Shown here: positions 16,538-24,411 of the stretch, in pieces
How the letters are laid out: each line of letters starts with the position of its first letter
How positions within the stretch are numbered: the stretch's first letter is position 1
NCBI GenBank assembly: GCA_902619805.1
Contig: CACNGC010000001.1
Span: 62,001-126,000 of the forward strand
DNA length: 64,000 nt
Direction of reading: 5' to 3'
DNA from: an uncultured SAR116 cluster alpha proteobacterium
GTDB taxonomy: Bacteria > Pseudomonadota > Alphaproteobacteria > Puniceispirillales > Marisalimonadaceae
Notes under the pieces: model-generated
The model's input: the letters and a program-made list of their open reading frames with translations, nothing else
Database searches by the model: none
Told to the model about the DNA's origin: nothing
Made by a program: the position numbers and the translations under genes

Positions 16538-17458
16538 TTAATAAATTTCATCTAACCAGTAAGGATTAGACCAAGCATATTTACCATACTCGTTTAATAC
16601 TGTTACTCTAAAAAAATTTGTATCAAGCTTATTTAAATCAAATTTGGCACTTGTAATGTTGTAACCATTTTTGGAAAGGGAGGTATTAGAAGAGCCTGAA
16701 ATAATTATGTGTGAAGCTGGACTACATTGTATTAAGAGTTCATTATCATCAAGTTCTATATTATGTATTGCTATCCCTGTAGAAGAGTAATAATTGCCCT
16801 TTTTAAGGGAATATAAAATATCTTGTATAGACAGGTTTCTGCATTTTACGAATACCCAACCTCCTAAAGCATCTTCTTTATGAAAATGCGAATCGTCAGA
16901 TGCAGTTAGTAAAATTTTTTTATTATTATTTAGTAGGAAGTCAGCTGTAGCTATTCCACTACCTCTATTTGAGCTAATTGTTGCGGCGTGATTATAGATT
17001 TCAACTGCGTGAGCATTACTTACTTTAATGGCCTCATCAGACGATAATGAATACCACTCTGGATGAGCTATTGTTACAAATGCTCCAGTCTCTATGATTC
17101 TATTAAGTAGTTCATCTACTGTTTCATTATCAGATGCAATTTTGAAATCTAAAGGCAAACCGTTAGCAACAAGGTGCCACAAGCCAGCTCTTTCGTACTT
17201 TTTTCCTTTTACATGAATTTCAGCACTTGGAATTGTAATAAAATCTTTAAAATTAAAATCAGAAACATCATTTACACTTTCTGCAGCAAATCTCTTGTCA
17301 TGCCATAAATGATCAGAAAGACATGTAAAGTCATAGCTATATGATTTGTAAAACTCAATCACAGTTTTTGGTTTAAGCAGTCCGTCAGAGTAATCGCTAT
17401 GTCCATGCAAATTTCCTTTATAAAAGGTTCCTGGACGATCAAAAGGTTTTAATTTCAA
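16538..17458 (-). CDS. PHP-domain metallohydrolase, CehA/McbA-like
   Basis: 306 residues. PHP motifs are complete: NLHGHSDYSDG, CLSDHLWHD, SAEIH, AHPEW and TASDDSHFH. The last ~70 residues (ISGSSNTSLSKNGYN and FRVTVLNEYGKYAWSNPYW) look like a small beta domain as in CehA-type proteins. No signal peptide is seen. PHP enzymes hydrolyse phosphoesters; one from Eggerthella lenta opens and dephosphorylates the cyclic ribose phosphate of the C-P lyase pathway, so a role in place of PhnP is possible but less specific than the DUF1045 case. Start is TTG with AGGAG seven bases ahead; the metallophosphoesterase follows 15 bases later. Confidence 0.8.
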   Translation of the reverse strand: MKLKPFDRPGTFYKGNLHGHSDYSDGLLKPKTVIEFYKSYSYDFTCLSDHLWHDKRFAAESVNDVSDFNFKDFITIPSAEIHVKGKKYERAGLWHLVANGLPLDFKIASDNETVDELLNRIIETGAFVTIAHPEWYSLSSDEAIKVSNAHAVEIYNHAATISSNRGSGIATADFLLNNNKKILLTASDDSHFHKEDALGGWVFVKCRNLSIQDILYSLKKGNYYSSTGIAIHNIELDDNELLIQCSPASHIIISGSSNTSLSKNGYNITSAKFDLNKLDTNFFRVTVLNEYGKYAWSNPYWLDEIY

Positions 17459-17463
17459 TTTAG

Positions 17464-17481
17464 ATCTCCTTTTTAGGAGAT
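17464..17481 (-). promoter_or_regulatory. Hairpin that includes the ribosome site of the PHP gene
   Basis: ATCTCCT (17464-17470) and AGGAGAT (17475-17481) can pair around four bases. On the minus strand the 3' arm carries the AGGAG that precedes the TTG start at 17458, so folding would hide the ribosome site. Regulation is inferred. Confidence 0.35.
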
Positions 17482-17540
17482 TGTTAAGAAATTATTTTTC
17501 ATTTTTTTAACAAATATTTGAACAAAAAATTAAATTTTAA

Positions 17541-18005
17541 CTACCAAAATTTCCACCATGGTTTATCTTTTGTACCATTAGAAGGATCTTTATCTTTTGT
17601 GGTTTCAACTTCTTTTTTAACAGTTTCTAATCCACCTGTACCAGTCTGACCAAATCTCTCAGATGCAGCTTGTTTGGCAATATCATATGCTTCTGTTAAT
17701 TTTACTTTAGCTTCCTCAGGGTTATTCTTCGAGCAAATTTCAAAACCTTCTAACATCATCTTTTCAACTTTCTCGGCATCTGATTTATCTATTCTAGGTA
17801 ATTCTAATCTTATTCTCGCCCTTAACATAAGAAGATTAACATCATCGCACTTATCAATAAGCTTTTGAAAAATTTCTTCTGTATTTACAAGTTTTCCGGC
17901 ACCTTGTGATGCAGCTTCTTCAGTAAGTTCATTAACTGATTTTGTTTGAGCATACGTAATATAAGGGAAAATGGCTATTACTATGGCAATAATTAATTTA
18001 TTCAT
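17541..18005 (-). CDS. Small exported protein of unknown function in the phnCDEE operon
   Basis: 154 residues. Not recognised. A clear signal peptide (residues 1-19, ITYAQ) is followed by a mostly helical, charged domain with two cysteine-bearing stretches (IDKCDDVNLLMLRARIRLEL and EICSKNNPEEAKVKLTEAYDIAKQA) that look like one or two short helical repeats. The C-terminus is a polar low-complexity tail ending in the aromatic WWKFW. It begins 11 bases after the phnE2 stop with a strong GAGGAG ribosome site, so it belongs to the importer operon. It is expected in the periplasm and might serve the phosphonate binding protein or permease loop; this is inference from position only. Confidence 0.8.
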   Translation of the reverse strand: MNKLIIAIVIAIFPYITYAQTKSVNELTEEAASQGAGKLVNTEEIFQKLIDKCDDVNLLMLRARIRLELPRIDKSDAEKVEKMMLEGFEICSKNNPEEAKVKLTEAYDIAKQAASERFGQTGTGGLETVKKEVETTKDKDPSNGTKDKPWWKFW

Positions 18006-18016
18006 TTAAAACTCCT

Positions 18017-19378
18017 CTAGTTATTTTTATCTTCAATACCAATTAATAATCTTCTTAATTTCGCTGACATTGTGTCTATACACATAACTGCAATCAACAC
18101 TAAGATAGCCATATATGCTACGTTTTCGAAGTCATTACCTGTCATAAGGGCACCTAAGAAATGTAAACCAATACCTCCAGCTCCCATTGCCCCAATAATA
18201 ACTGCTGCTCGCGTGTTTGATTCTAAGTAATATAAACTTTGAGATATGAAGATTGGCATTATTTGTGGAATTATTCCAAATCTGTGCTGGAGGACTTTGT
18301 TTGCTCCAGTCGATTGAATTCCTTCTTTGTCTTTTTTATCAGTATTTTCAATAGCTTCAGACATTAATTTTCCGAGCGTGCCTGTATCTGTGAATGCTAT
18401 TGCAAAGATACCAGTAAACAAACCAGGTCCAAAAGCTCTTAAAAATATTAGACTCCAAATAAGCATGTCTATACCACGTAACATGTCAAAAAGTCTTCTT
18501 AGGAAAAATCTAATTGAGGAAAGTGGGGTAACATTGTAAGCAGCAAGAAAAGCTAATGGAAGTCCAACAATAGAGGCTATTAACGTGCCAAGAATAGCCA
18601 TTAATAAAGTTTCGACCATAGCAAATAATACAGTATCATGATGCCAAATTTCGTTTCCCCAAAATTCTTTTATCACTAAATTAAAGTTTGAGATTTCAGG
18701 ATCGACCCTATTTTTATCAAACATAAGTGCGATACCTTCGAAAAACCCTTTTCCCTCCAAGGGACTATTAAAATCAAACCAAAAATATTTCCATCCTAAC
18801 TCATATCTATGAACTTCAACTTTTGATCCGTAAACTTGAAGTCTTTCATATAAAGAAGGCCTAACTTCAACTTTATTTTCAGTTGCACGCATCCAACTTG
18901 GTAACAATTCTTCTTTACCAACATAGTTTTCTACATAAGGTTTGCCTTCTTGATTAAGTTTGAAAACAAAAGTTTCTTTTGTTTTTGGAAAATTTCTCAT
19001 TTCAACCCTGTTAGGAAAAAAAACAAATTTTCCACCATTTTCAAAATTCACAGTTGTAGATTTCTTTTGATTGTCTCTGATCAACCATGATGGATCTTGT
19101 TTATAAACCTCTCTATATCCACCTTCAAATCGTACATCGATCTTTTCTGGCTCTTTCCAATTCATTTTTATGTGATCTTTGTGAGCATATATATCCAGCA
19201 TAAACATAGATGCTCTATCATTATTCCATTTTTTGGCTAATCCTGGTAAATTGAAATGGATTATAGACCCAATTAAGTAAATCAAAAAAACACAAGCTGA
19301 AATAATAAGAATTCTAATATGCTTTTTATGCTTTATTTCTACTTCATTGCTAATGTCATGAGTTATAGCATAATTCAT
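18017..19378 (-). CDS. phnE: Phosphonate ABC permease PhnE2 with a large periplasmic loop
   Basis: 453 residues, much longer than an ordinary PhnE (about 260-290). After a first membrane helix (21-40) comes a ~200-residue hydrophilic loop rich in aromatic and charged residues (about 45-245), then the PhnE permease core: LRRLFDMLRGIDMLIWSLIF, the GTLGKLMSEAIENTDKKDKEGIQSTGA cytoplasmic loop and IGAMGAGGIG. It overlaps phnE1 as TAATG and should form the channel with it. The loop lies on the periplasmic side and may contact PhnD or the small exported protein encoded next. A two-permease PhnE arrangement is common in alphaproteobacteria. Confidence 0.9.
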   Translation of the reverse strand: MNYAITHDISNEVEIKHKKHIRILIISACVFLIYLIGSIIHFNLPGLAKKWNNDRASMFMLDIYAHKDHIKMNWKEPEKIDVRFEGGYREVYKQDPSWLIRDNQKKSTTVNFENGGKFVFFPNRVEMRNFPKTKETFVFKLNQEGKPYVENYVGKEELLPSWMRATENKVEVRPSLYERLQVYGSKVEVHRYELGWKYFWFDFNSPLEGKGFFEGIALMFDKNRVDPEISNFNLVIKEFWGNEIWHHDTVLFAMVETLLMAILGTLIASIVGLPLAFLAAYNVTPLSSIRFFLRRLFDMLRGIDMLIWSLIFLRAFGPGLFTGIFAIAFTDTGTLGKLMSEAIENTDKKDKEGIQSTGANKVLQHRFGIIPQIMPIFISQSLYYLESNTRAAVIIGAMGAGGIGLHFLGALMTGNDFENVAYMAILVLIAVMCIDTMSAKLRRLLIGIEDKNN

Positions 19379-20232
19379 TATTTATTATCTCCTATTAACC
19401 TACCTCTGAGAAATCTGGAGAAATAATCTAAGGAAATTATAGTGACAACTAATAAAAACATAATAGCTATAATTTCGTCCCCATATCTGAACTGAATTAC
19501 AGCTGACAAAGCTTCCCCAATTCCACCAGCTCCAACAAAACCTAGTATTGTTGAGGCGCGGACATTAATTTCTAATCTTAACAGAGTATATGAAATAAAA
19601 AGAGGAACAACTTGTGGTATAACTGCAAATCTTATTCTAGCCCACCAACGAGCGCCACATGATTGCAAACCTTCAATTGGTTTGCTATCGGCGTTTTCAA
19701 TTGCTTCGGAGAATAATTTTCCAAGAGCCCCAGCAGTATGTATCACAATTGCAATAACAGCAGGTAACTCTGATTTTCCCATTAAATATAAAAAAATCAT
19801 AGCAATAACTAGTTCTGGGAATGATCTTAAAATATCCATAGTTCTTCTAGCGAAAGTAACGATATATGGATTTTTAATTAAATTTTTACTCGCAAACAAG
19901 CTTAGGAGAAGAGCAAAGATTGCCCCAAACAGAGTTGAAAAAAAAGCCATATTGATAGTAGATATTAAATCTGGTAAATACTTAAATACATATGCGTACC
20001 ATCTCCAACCAGATTCAAAAGCTTCTTTGAAAAGATCAACAGGGTAATCGAAAAATTTACTTATTCCTCTTTCAAAACTACCAGCATTATTATTTTCTGC
20101 AATTGTAAGACCGCTTGATAGGAGAAAAATGACGGCCAAAATGCTGATTAAAGAATAAAGTAGTCTTTTAAAAGCCATAGCTTTCAAATTTTTTTCTATG
20201 GTATCAAAGCCTAATGCGAAGTCTGAATTCAT
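19378..20232 (-). CDS. phnE: Phosphonate ABC permease PhnE1
   Basis: 284 residues, normal for the family. Core signatures: RRTMDILRSFPELVIAMIFL, ALGKLFSEAIENADSKPIEGLQSCGARWWARIRFAVIPQVVPLFISY and LGFVGAGGIGEALS. These cytoplasmic-loop features are shared with PhnE2, its partner. It starts 83 bases after phnD, beyond a strong terminator-like hairpin at 20272-20302 that would lower its expression relative to the binding protein. The ribosome site is poor. Located in the inner membrane; imports phosphonates (and possibly phosphate esters) with PhnC and PhnD. Confidence 0.92.
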   Translation of the reverse strand: MNSDFALGFDTIEKNLKAMAFKRLLYSLISILAVIFLLSSGLTIAENNNAGSFERGISKFFDYPVDLFKEAFESGWRWYAYVFKYLPDLISTINMAFFSTLFGAIFALLLSLFASKNLIKNPYIVTFARRTMDILRSFPELVIAMIFLYLMGKSELPAVIAIVIHTAGALGKLFSEAIENADSKPIEGLQSCGARWWARIRFAVIPQVVPLFISYTLLRLEINVRASTILGFVGAGGIGEALSAVIQFRYGDEIIAIMFLLVVTIISLDYFSRFLRGRLIGDNK

Positions 20233-20271
20233 ATTTAAGTAACTCTAACGTATAAAATTTTTGTTATAAAA

Positions 20272-20302
20272 AAACGAAAGACAGAAAAACTGTCTTTCGT
20301 TT
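20272..20302 (-). terminator. Intercistronic terminator/attenuator between phnD and phnE1
   Basis: AAACGAAAGACAG (20272-20284) pairs perfectly over 13 bases with CTGTCTTTCGTTT (20290-20302); the loop is five A on the plus strand. On the minus strand the stem runs straight into a T run (CGTTTTTTTAT), the form of an intrinsic terminator. Sitting 14 bases past the phnD stop and 40 bases before phnE1, it would make PhnD more abundant than the permeases. Confidence 0.8.
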
Positions 20303-20315
20303 AAATATTAAATTA

Positions 20316-21275
20316 TTAGCCTTTTTTCTTTTTAGCTTCTAATTTTGCTTTTCTAGCCTTTACTACAACTTCATAGAAAGTATGATCAACTGGAACCCAG
20401 GCTTTAACTATTCCATTAGCAACATCTTCGCTACATTTTGGATCGTTCTTAAGTATCCATTGTTTCATTCCTACCATTACGTCTCTTGCCTCTTGAGGAA
20501 GTTTTTTAGGCATAACTATTGGACCGTTTGGAATAAGCTTTGAAGACCATACTTGTTCTAGGTCATCCATATTTAAAATACCTTTATCTACCATTTTTCT
20601 TAAGTTACCAGATGTGTAACCTTCTTCCCATTTACCTACACCTGATACCCATGTTACACCTGCATCAACGTCACCATTTAGAACAGCTAATACGTTGTTT
20701 TCATGACCACCAGAAAATTGTGTTCCAGAAAAATATGTATCTATATCAACATTATATAGTTCAGGAAGTTCAATAGATGGAATTAAATATCCAGATGTAG
20801 AGTTAGGGTCAGCAAAACCTAATTTTTTACCTTTTAGATCTTTCAGTGATTTAATACCAGAATCTTTTCTCGCTACCATTACTGAATAATAACCAGTATC
20901 ACCAGTAGGTTGCATTCTTGTTAAAACTGGAGTAACAGCATCAGGATTTTGAAGGTAAATTCCTGCATATCCGGAGGCTCCAAACCAACCATAGTCTAAG
21001 TTACCACCAAGCATTGATTCCATTGTTCCAGCATAATCTTTAAATGTAAACATTTTAGCTGGCACATTATATGCTTTTTCAATATAATCTTTTAGACATC
21101 CATTTCTTGCGATGATATCTTGGGATGCTTCATCTCCAAGAAAACCAATTCTGAACTCAGGCTGAAATTTACTGAGGTCCATTTTTGGTCCATCGTATTT
21201 TTTATCTGCATTAGCTGTAGAGACCATTAAAAAAGCGGTCATTACAGCTAAAAAACTATATAATTTTTTTAACAT
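20316..21275 (-). CDS. phnD: Phosphonate ABC transporter binding protein PhnD
   Basis: 319 residues with a signal peptide ending near STANA (residue 23). PhnD family features: EFRIGFLGDEASQDIIARNGCLKDYIEKAYNVPAKMFTFKDY, YGWFGASGYAGIYLQ, KLGFADPNSTSGYLIPSIEL, GGHENNVLAVLNGDVDAGVTW and IPNGPIVMPKKLP. It captures phosphonates in the periplasm and delivers them to PhnE. The ending KARKAKLEAKKKKG is very basic. The start has GGAGAA eight bases upstream; phnC lies 47 bases before it. Specific ligand (methylphosphonate, 2-aminoethylphosphonate or other) cannot be read from sequence. Confidence 0.93.
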   Translation of the reverse strand: MLKKLYSFLAVMTAFLMVSTANADKKYDGPKMDLSKFQPEFRIGFLGDEASQDIIARNGCLKDYIEKAYNVPAKMFTFKDYAGTMESMLGGNLDYGWFGASGYAGIYLQNPDAVTPVLTRMQPTGDTGYYSVMVARKDSGIKSLKDLKGKKLGFADPNSTSGYLIPSIELPELYNVDIDTYFSGTQFSGGHENNVLAVLNGDVDAGVTWVSGVGKWEEGYTSGNLRKMVDKGILNMDDLEQVWSSKLIPNGPIVMPKKLPQEARDVMVGMKQWILKNDPKCSEDVANGIVKAWVPVDHTFYEVVVKARKAKLEAKKKKG

Positions 21276-21322
21276 TTATATTTCTCCATTGATTTAAGTT
21301 TGGTCTTCTAATTTTCATAAGT

Positions 21323-22126
21323 TCACGCAGTTTTTTTAATATCTGCGCTCTCTAATGAAACTGATGTCATAGTGCCTTCAAAAGCTTCGTCAGCTTCAGC
21401 ACCATAAATTTCTCTAGCTTTTTGATTTGTAAGTTTTGATGGTAAATCATCAAACACTATTTCTCCGTTCTGCATACCAATAATACGATCACAATACTGC
21501 TTTGCAGTATCTAGAGTATGTAGGTTACAAATCACTGTGATATTTTGTTCATCGTGAATTTTTCTAAGAGATTCCATAACAAGTCTAGCATTTAAAGGAT
21601 CTAATGAAGCTATAGGTTCGTCTGCAAGGATTAGTTTAGGGTCTTGCATCATAGCTCTACATATTGCAACTCTTTGTTGCTGACCACCAGAGAGTGTTTC
21701 AGCTCTTTGTAAAGCAGTCTGTAACATGCCAAATTTGTCTAGTAAGCTTAGTGCGACATGTCTTTCTTCAGACGTAAAAAGTTTTAAACTAGCACGCACA
21801 GTAGACATCTCATTTAATTTGCCTAACATAACATTAGTAAGAACATCCAATCTTGGAACAAGATTAAACTGTTGGAATATCATGGCACAATTTTTTTGCC
21901 ATGCGAGTTTATCCTTTTTCTTCAACTCTAATATATTTTGATCTTTAAAAAGAATTTCGCCAGAGGTGGCATCAGTGAGTCTGTTTATCGTTCTTAATAA
22001 TGTAGATTTGCCAGCACCTGATCTACCAATAATTCCTATCATTGAGGAATTTTCAACATTTATTGAAACGTTATTAACAGCTTTAACTTGATCGAAATAT
22101 TTTGAGATATTAATTATTTTGAGCAT
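21323..22126 (-). CDS. phnC: Phosphonate ABC transporter ATPase PhnC
   Basis: 267 residues. Walker A GRSGAGKSTLLR, signature TLSGGQQQRVAICRAMMQ, Walker B LILADEPIASLDPLNAR. The DKLAWQKNCAMIFQQFNLVPRLDVLTNVMLG stretch is typical of PhnC. Leads the operon phnC-phnD-phnE1-phnE2-small exported protein and perhaps the PHP and metallophosphoesterase genes. GGAG lies seven bases before the ATG. A Pho-box-like motif stands 29-46 bases upstream. It has a C-terminal extension of about 20 residues (ADEAFEGTMTSVSLESADIK) beyond the ATPase core. Confidence 0.93.
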   Translation of the reverse strand: MLKIINISKYFDQVKAVNNVSINVENSSMIGIIGRSGAGKSTLLRTINRLTDATSGEILFKDQNILELKKKDKLAWQKNCAMIFQQFNLVPRLDVLTNVMLGKLNEMSTVRASLKLFTSEERHVALSLLDKFGMLQTALQRAETLSGGQQQRVAICRAMMQDPKLILADEPIASLDPLNARLVMESLRKIHDEQNITVICNLHTLDTAKQYCDRIIGMQNGEIVFDDLPSKLTNQKAREIYGAEADEAFEGTMTSVSLESADIKKTA

Positions 22127-22154
22127 AAGTAATCTCCATGATTCTCTACTTTTT

Positions 22155-22172
22155 GATCTTCAAATATTACAG
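22155..22172 (-). promoter_or_regulatory. Candidate Pho box upstream of phnC
   Basis: The minus strand reads CTGTAAT (22172-22166), four bases, then GAAGATC. The first half and the AAAA before it match the sites in front of phnM and plcP exactly, but the second half is poor. It lies 29 bases before the phnC start. PhoB binding is inferred from the family of the genes. Confidence 0.35.
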
Positions 22173-22321
22173 TTTTGTTTAATTTTTATTTTTAAATTGT
22201 TAAATAAAATTTAGTTATATAAATCAGTAGTTTAATTATAAAAAAAAATTATTTCTTATTTTAATGTCATATGAATTATCAAAATAAAAATTAATTTTTT
22301 AATGATTAAAGAATCATCTTG

Positions 22322-22894
22322 TTAACATTTCCAATTTAAAACAAAGTTTTTTTGCTCATCTGTATCAATTGATCCTGGTCTATATTTTCTTATGAATTTA
22401 ATGGCATCTTTTGTGGATATTCCTAATTTAGTTAATAATAATGATGCGATTGTACCAGTTCTACCTAATCCCGCCTTACAATGTATAATAATATTTTTTT
22501 CTTTTTTTAAAAAATTTTCTAGATCCGAGAGAAGTAAATTTAACTTTAAAAGTGAATTTTTAGTAGGTATATTAAAATCATTAATTGGAAAATGAAACCA
22601 AACGAAGTTATTTAATCTAATTTCGTTTTCTAAATTTTCACATCCTAGTGATTTTAATTCTGATGTTTCCGTAAGAGATAAAACAACATTAACGTCATGA
22701 TTTTTAAAAATTTTTAATGTTTTTTGAATCTCAATAATTTGATTATTAGTATCTAATAAAGTGCCAGGACAACCACATAATCCTAACTTTCCAAAATTTT
22801 GAGAACAATGAAATTTATTAAAGAAAATATGTTTTAATGGTATCCATGTAATTAGATCATCTTTGGCCAATTCATAAGTTGAGTTAATTTCCAT
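22322..22894 (-). CDS. CDKN3-like dual-specificity protein phosphatase
   Basis: 190 residues. The cysteine phosphatase loop HCKAGLGRTG holds the nucleophile C139 and R145, with the likely general acid D106 in FPINDFNIP. The N-terminal LGLCGCPGT and overall order match the CDKN3-like group of dual-specificity phosphatases, which in bacteria is sparsely studied. No signal peptide, so it is cytoplasmic. It lies upstream of phnC on the same strand with a 195-base gap. The substrate may be a phosphoprotein or a small phosphate ester; its place beside a phosphonate importer is the only hint. Confidence 0.8.
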   Translation of the reverse strand: MEINSTYELAKDDLITWIPLKHIFFNKFHCSQNFGKLGLCGCPGTLLDTNNQIIEIQKTLKIFKNHDVNVVLSLTETSELKSLGCENLENEIRLNNFVWFHFPINDFNIPTKNSLLKLNLLLSDLENFLKKEKNIIIHCKAGLGRTGTIASLLLTKLGISTKDAIKFIRKYRPGSIDTDEQKNFVLNWKC

Positions 22895-22990
22895 ATAAAT
22901 AAGTATATTGTTATTGATTACAAAAATATTAAATCTTATTTCATTAATTGTACTTTGGTTATTATAAATGTTAATAGACTTTAATGACTC

Positions 22991-23334
22991 TCATATTTTA
23001 TCCCAATATTTACGCCTGTTTTTATCCAAATGTCCTTGGTCAATGAACCATTTTTCTAACACTTTAAGCTCATATCGAATTATTCGCCCTTGCTCTGCTC
23101 TGACTTTAGCCTTTTCTCTTTCAATCTTTGAAAAGCGTCCATGTTTAGTTTTGGAATCTGCTAATCTTTTTAGGCCTTCCTCAGTCCTAGGGCCTGTACT
23201 AGCACCTCCATGAAGCCTGCAACGACCAGCTGGTAATTTAGCTGGGCTTGACAAGGTGTCCCTTTTCTAGTTTTTGCTTCACATCTTTGACCTGGCCAGT
23301 TAGGGCCAAAACGCCAAGGTATCCCTTTTATCAA
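22991..23334 (-). pseudogene. Frameshifted HGG-motif small protein (mobile-DNA associated)
   Basis: The 3' part (from about 23254, 87 codons) encodes GRCRLHGGASTGPRTEEGL, the hallmark of a small-protein family often found on plasmids, phages and integrated elements. Reading upstream in another frame gives RCEAKTRKGTPCQA, the expected preceding segment (family pattern CGAKTRxGTPCQxPA). The two frames join at the GGG run at 23244-23246, where one base appears to be missing. The intact product would start at or before the TTG at 23334. The segment is visibly richer in G and C than its neighbours, which supports transfer. A sequencing or assembly error in the homopolymer would restore the gene. 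Confidence 0.7.
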
Positions 23335-23637
23335 GTTATTTTGTATTATCTATAATATACCAAAATTTATGAGTTTTATTTTAACACTCATTTAAATATT
23401 TGTCAGCGAGGTCTTTACCCAATAAACCGGACTATTTAAATGCAGAAAATTTGGTGGATTTAAAATAGATCAAGTAATCATAAATATTTTTAAAAATTTT
23501 TAGATTAAGAACCTGAAAGATTCTTTAATACTAGTTTCAATGCATAATTATTATTTTTTAAAAAGAAATGACTAAATTAATTTTGAAATGCATGATATTA
23601 AAAATTTTAAAAAATCACATTTTTCTAGGTTTAATCA
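23335..23637. other. Gene-free stretch of about 300 bases
   Basis: AT-rich sequence with no convincing gene. A more GC-rich patch at about 23402-23445 reads on the minus strand as a short open stretch ending LLGKDLADKYLNEC and a stop, but an upstream stop interrupts it. Together with the broken HGG-motif gene it may be a remnant of lost mobile DNA. Confidence 0.4.
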
Positions 23638-24411
23638 TTGGATATATCAATTAACTCAAACGAAGTTGCCCTAATAGTAAGCTTTGCTTTTTTTGTTGCT
23701 GGTGTTGTTAAAGGGGTAATTGGCATTGGTCTTCCAACAACAGCAATTACAATTATGACTTTTTTTGTCTCACCATTAATGGCATTAGGACTTAATCTAA
23801 TACCAATGACCGTTGCAAACATTTGGCAGTTGAGTAAGGCAGATAATCCCAGAGAATTAGTAAAAAATTATAAATATTTCGCTACGTCATTAGTAGTTTG
23901 TATCTTAATTACTTCTTTTTATGCAAACCAAATTGGAGATGATGTCGTTAGATTAATTTTTGCTATTGCCGTTCTTTTATTTGTTTGTCTCCAAGTTTTT
24001 GGTTTTAATTTTAAAATGAAACCTAATCATGACAATTTTTGGCAAGGTGGTCTAGGGGCATTAGGAGGTTTAGTTGGAGGTGCAGCATCAATATGGGCAG
24101 TTCCAGTAACAATGTATTTATTAATGAAAAATGTAAAACCTAAACAGTTTGTTGATGTAAGTGGTTTCTTAATTACCATTGGGTGTATACCTGTATCAAT
24201 TGGATATATAGCAACAGGTGTTTTTCAGCCTAATATGTTTATTTATGGAGCTCTTGGGTCAGTGGTTGCAGTAATAGGGTTTCAAATAGGAGAAAAGCTT
24301 AGAAATAAAGTAAATGCTAAAACATTTAAAAATTTGTTGCTCATTTTTTTCAGTATATCAGCTATAAACATGATCATACGGTCATTGTTAGAGTATAATA
24401 TTTTAAATTAA
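23638..24411 (+). CDS. TauE/SafE-family membrane transporter
   Basis: 257 residues with about seven to eight hydrophobic segments. The family pattern GVVKGVIGIGLPTTAITIM near the start and the GGLVGGAASIWAVPVTMYLL repeat in the middle identify TauE/SafE (formerly DUF81), which exports sulfite, sulfoacetate or related anions. The start is TTG at 23638 with TAGG eight bases before; upstream ATGs are out of frame. Substrate cannot be read from the sequence and the neighbours (a hydratase and a flavin monooxygenase) do not settle it. Its last four bases overlap the end of the next gene on the other strand. Confidence 0.85.
   Translation: MDISINSNEVALIVSFAFFVAGVVKGVIGIGLPTTAITIMTFFVSPLMALGLNLIPMTVANIWQLSKADNPRELVKNYKYFATSLVVCILITSFYANQIGDDVVRLIFAIAVLLFVCLQVFGFNFKMKPNHDNFWQGGLGALGGLVGGAASIWAVPVTMYLLMKNVKPKQFVDVSGFLITIGCIPVSIGYIATGVFQPNMFIYGALGSVVAVIGFQIGEKLRNKVNAKTFKNLLLIFFSISAINMIIRSLLEYNILN

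Noticed and set aside
23402-23445. GC-rich patch upstream of the TauE gene as a tRNA or attachment fragment
   Set aside because: No cloverleaf, T-loop motif or matching repeat was found; at most it is a short decayed coding remnant.
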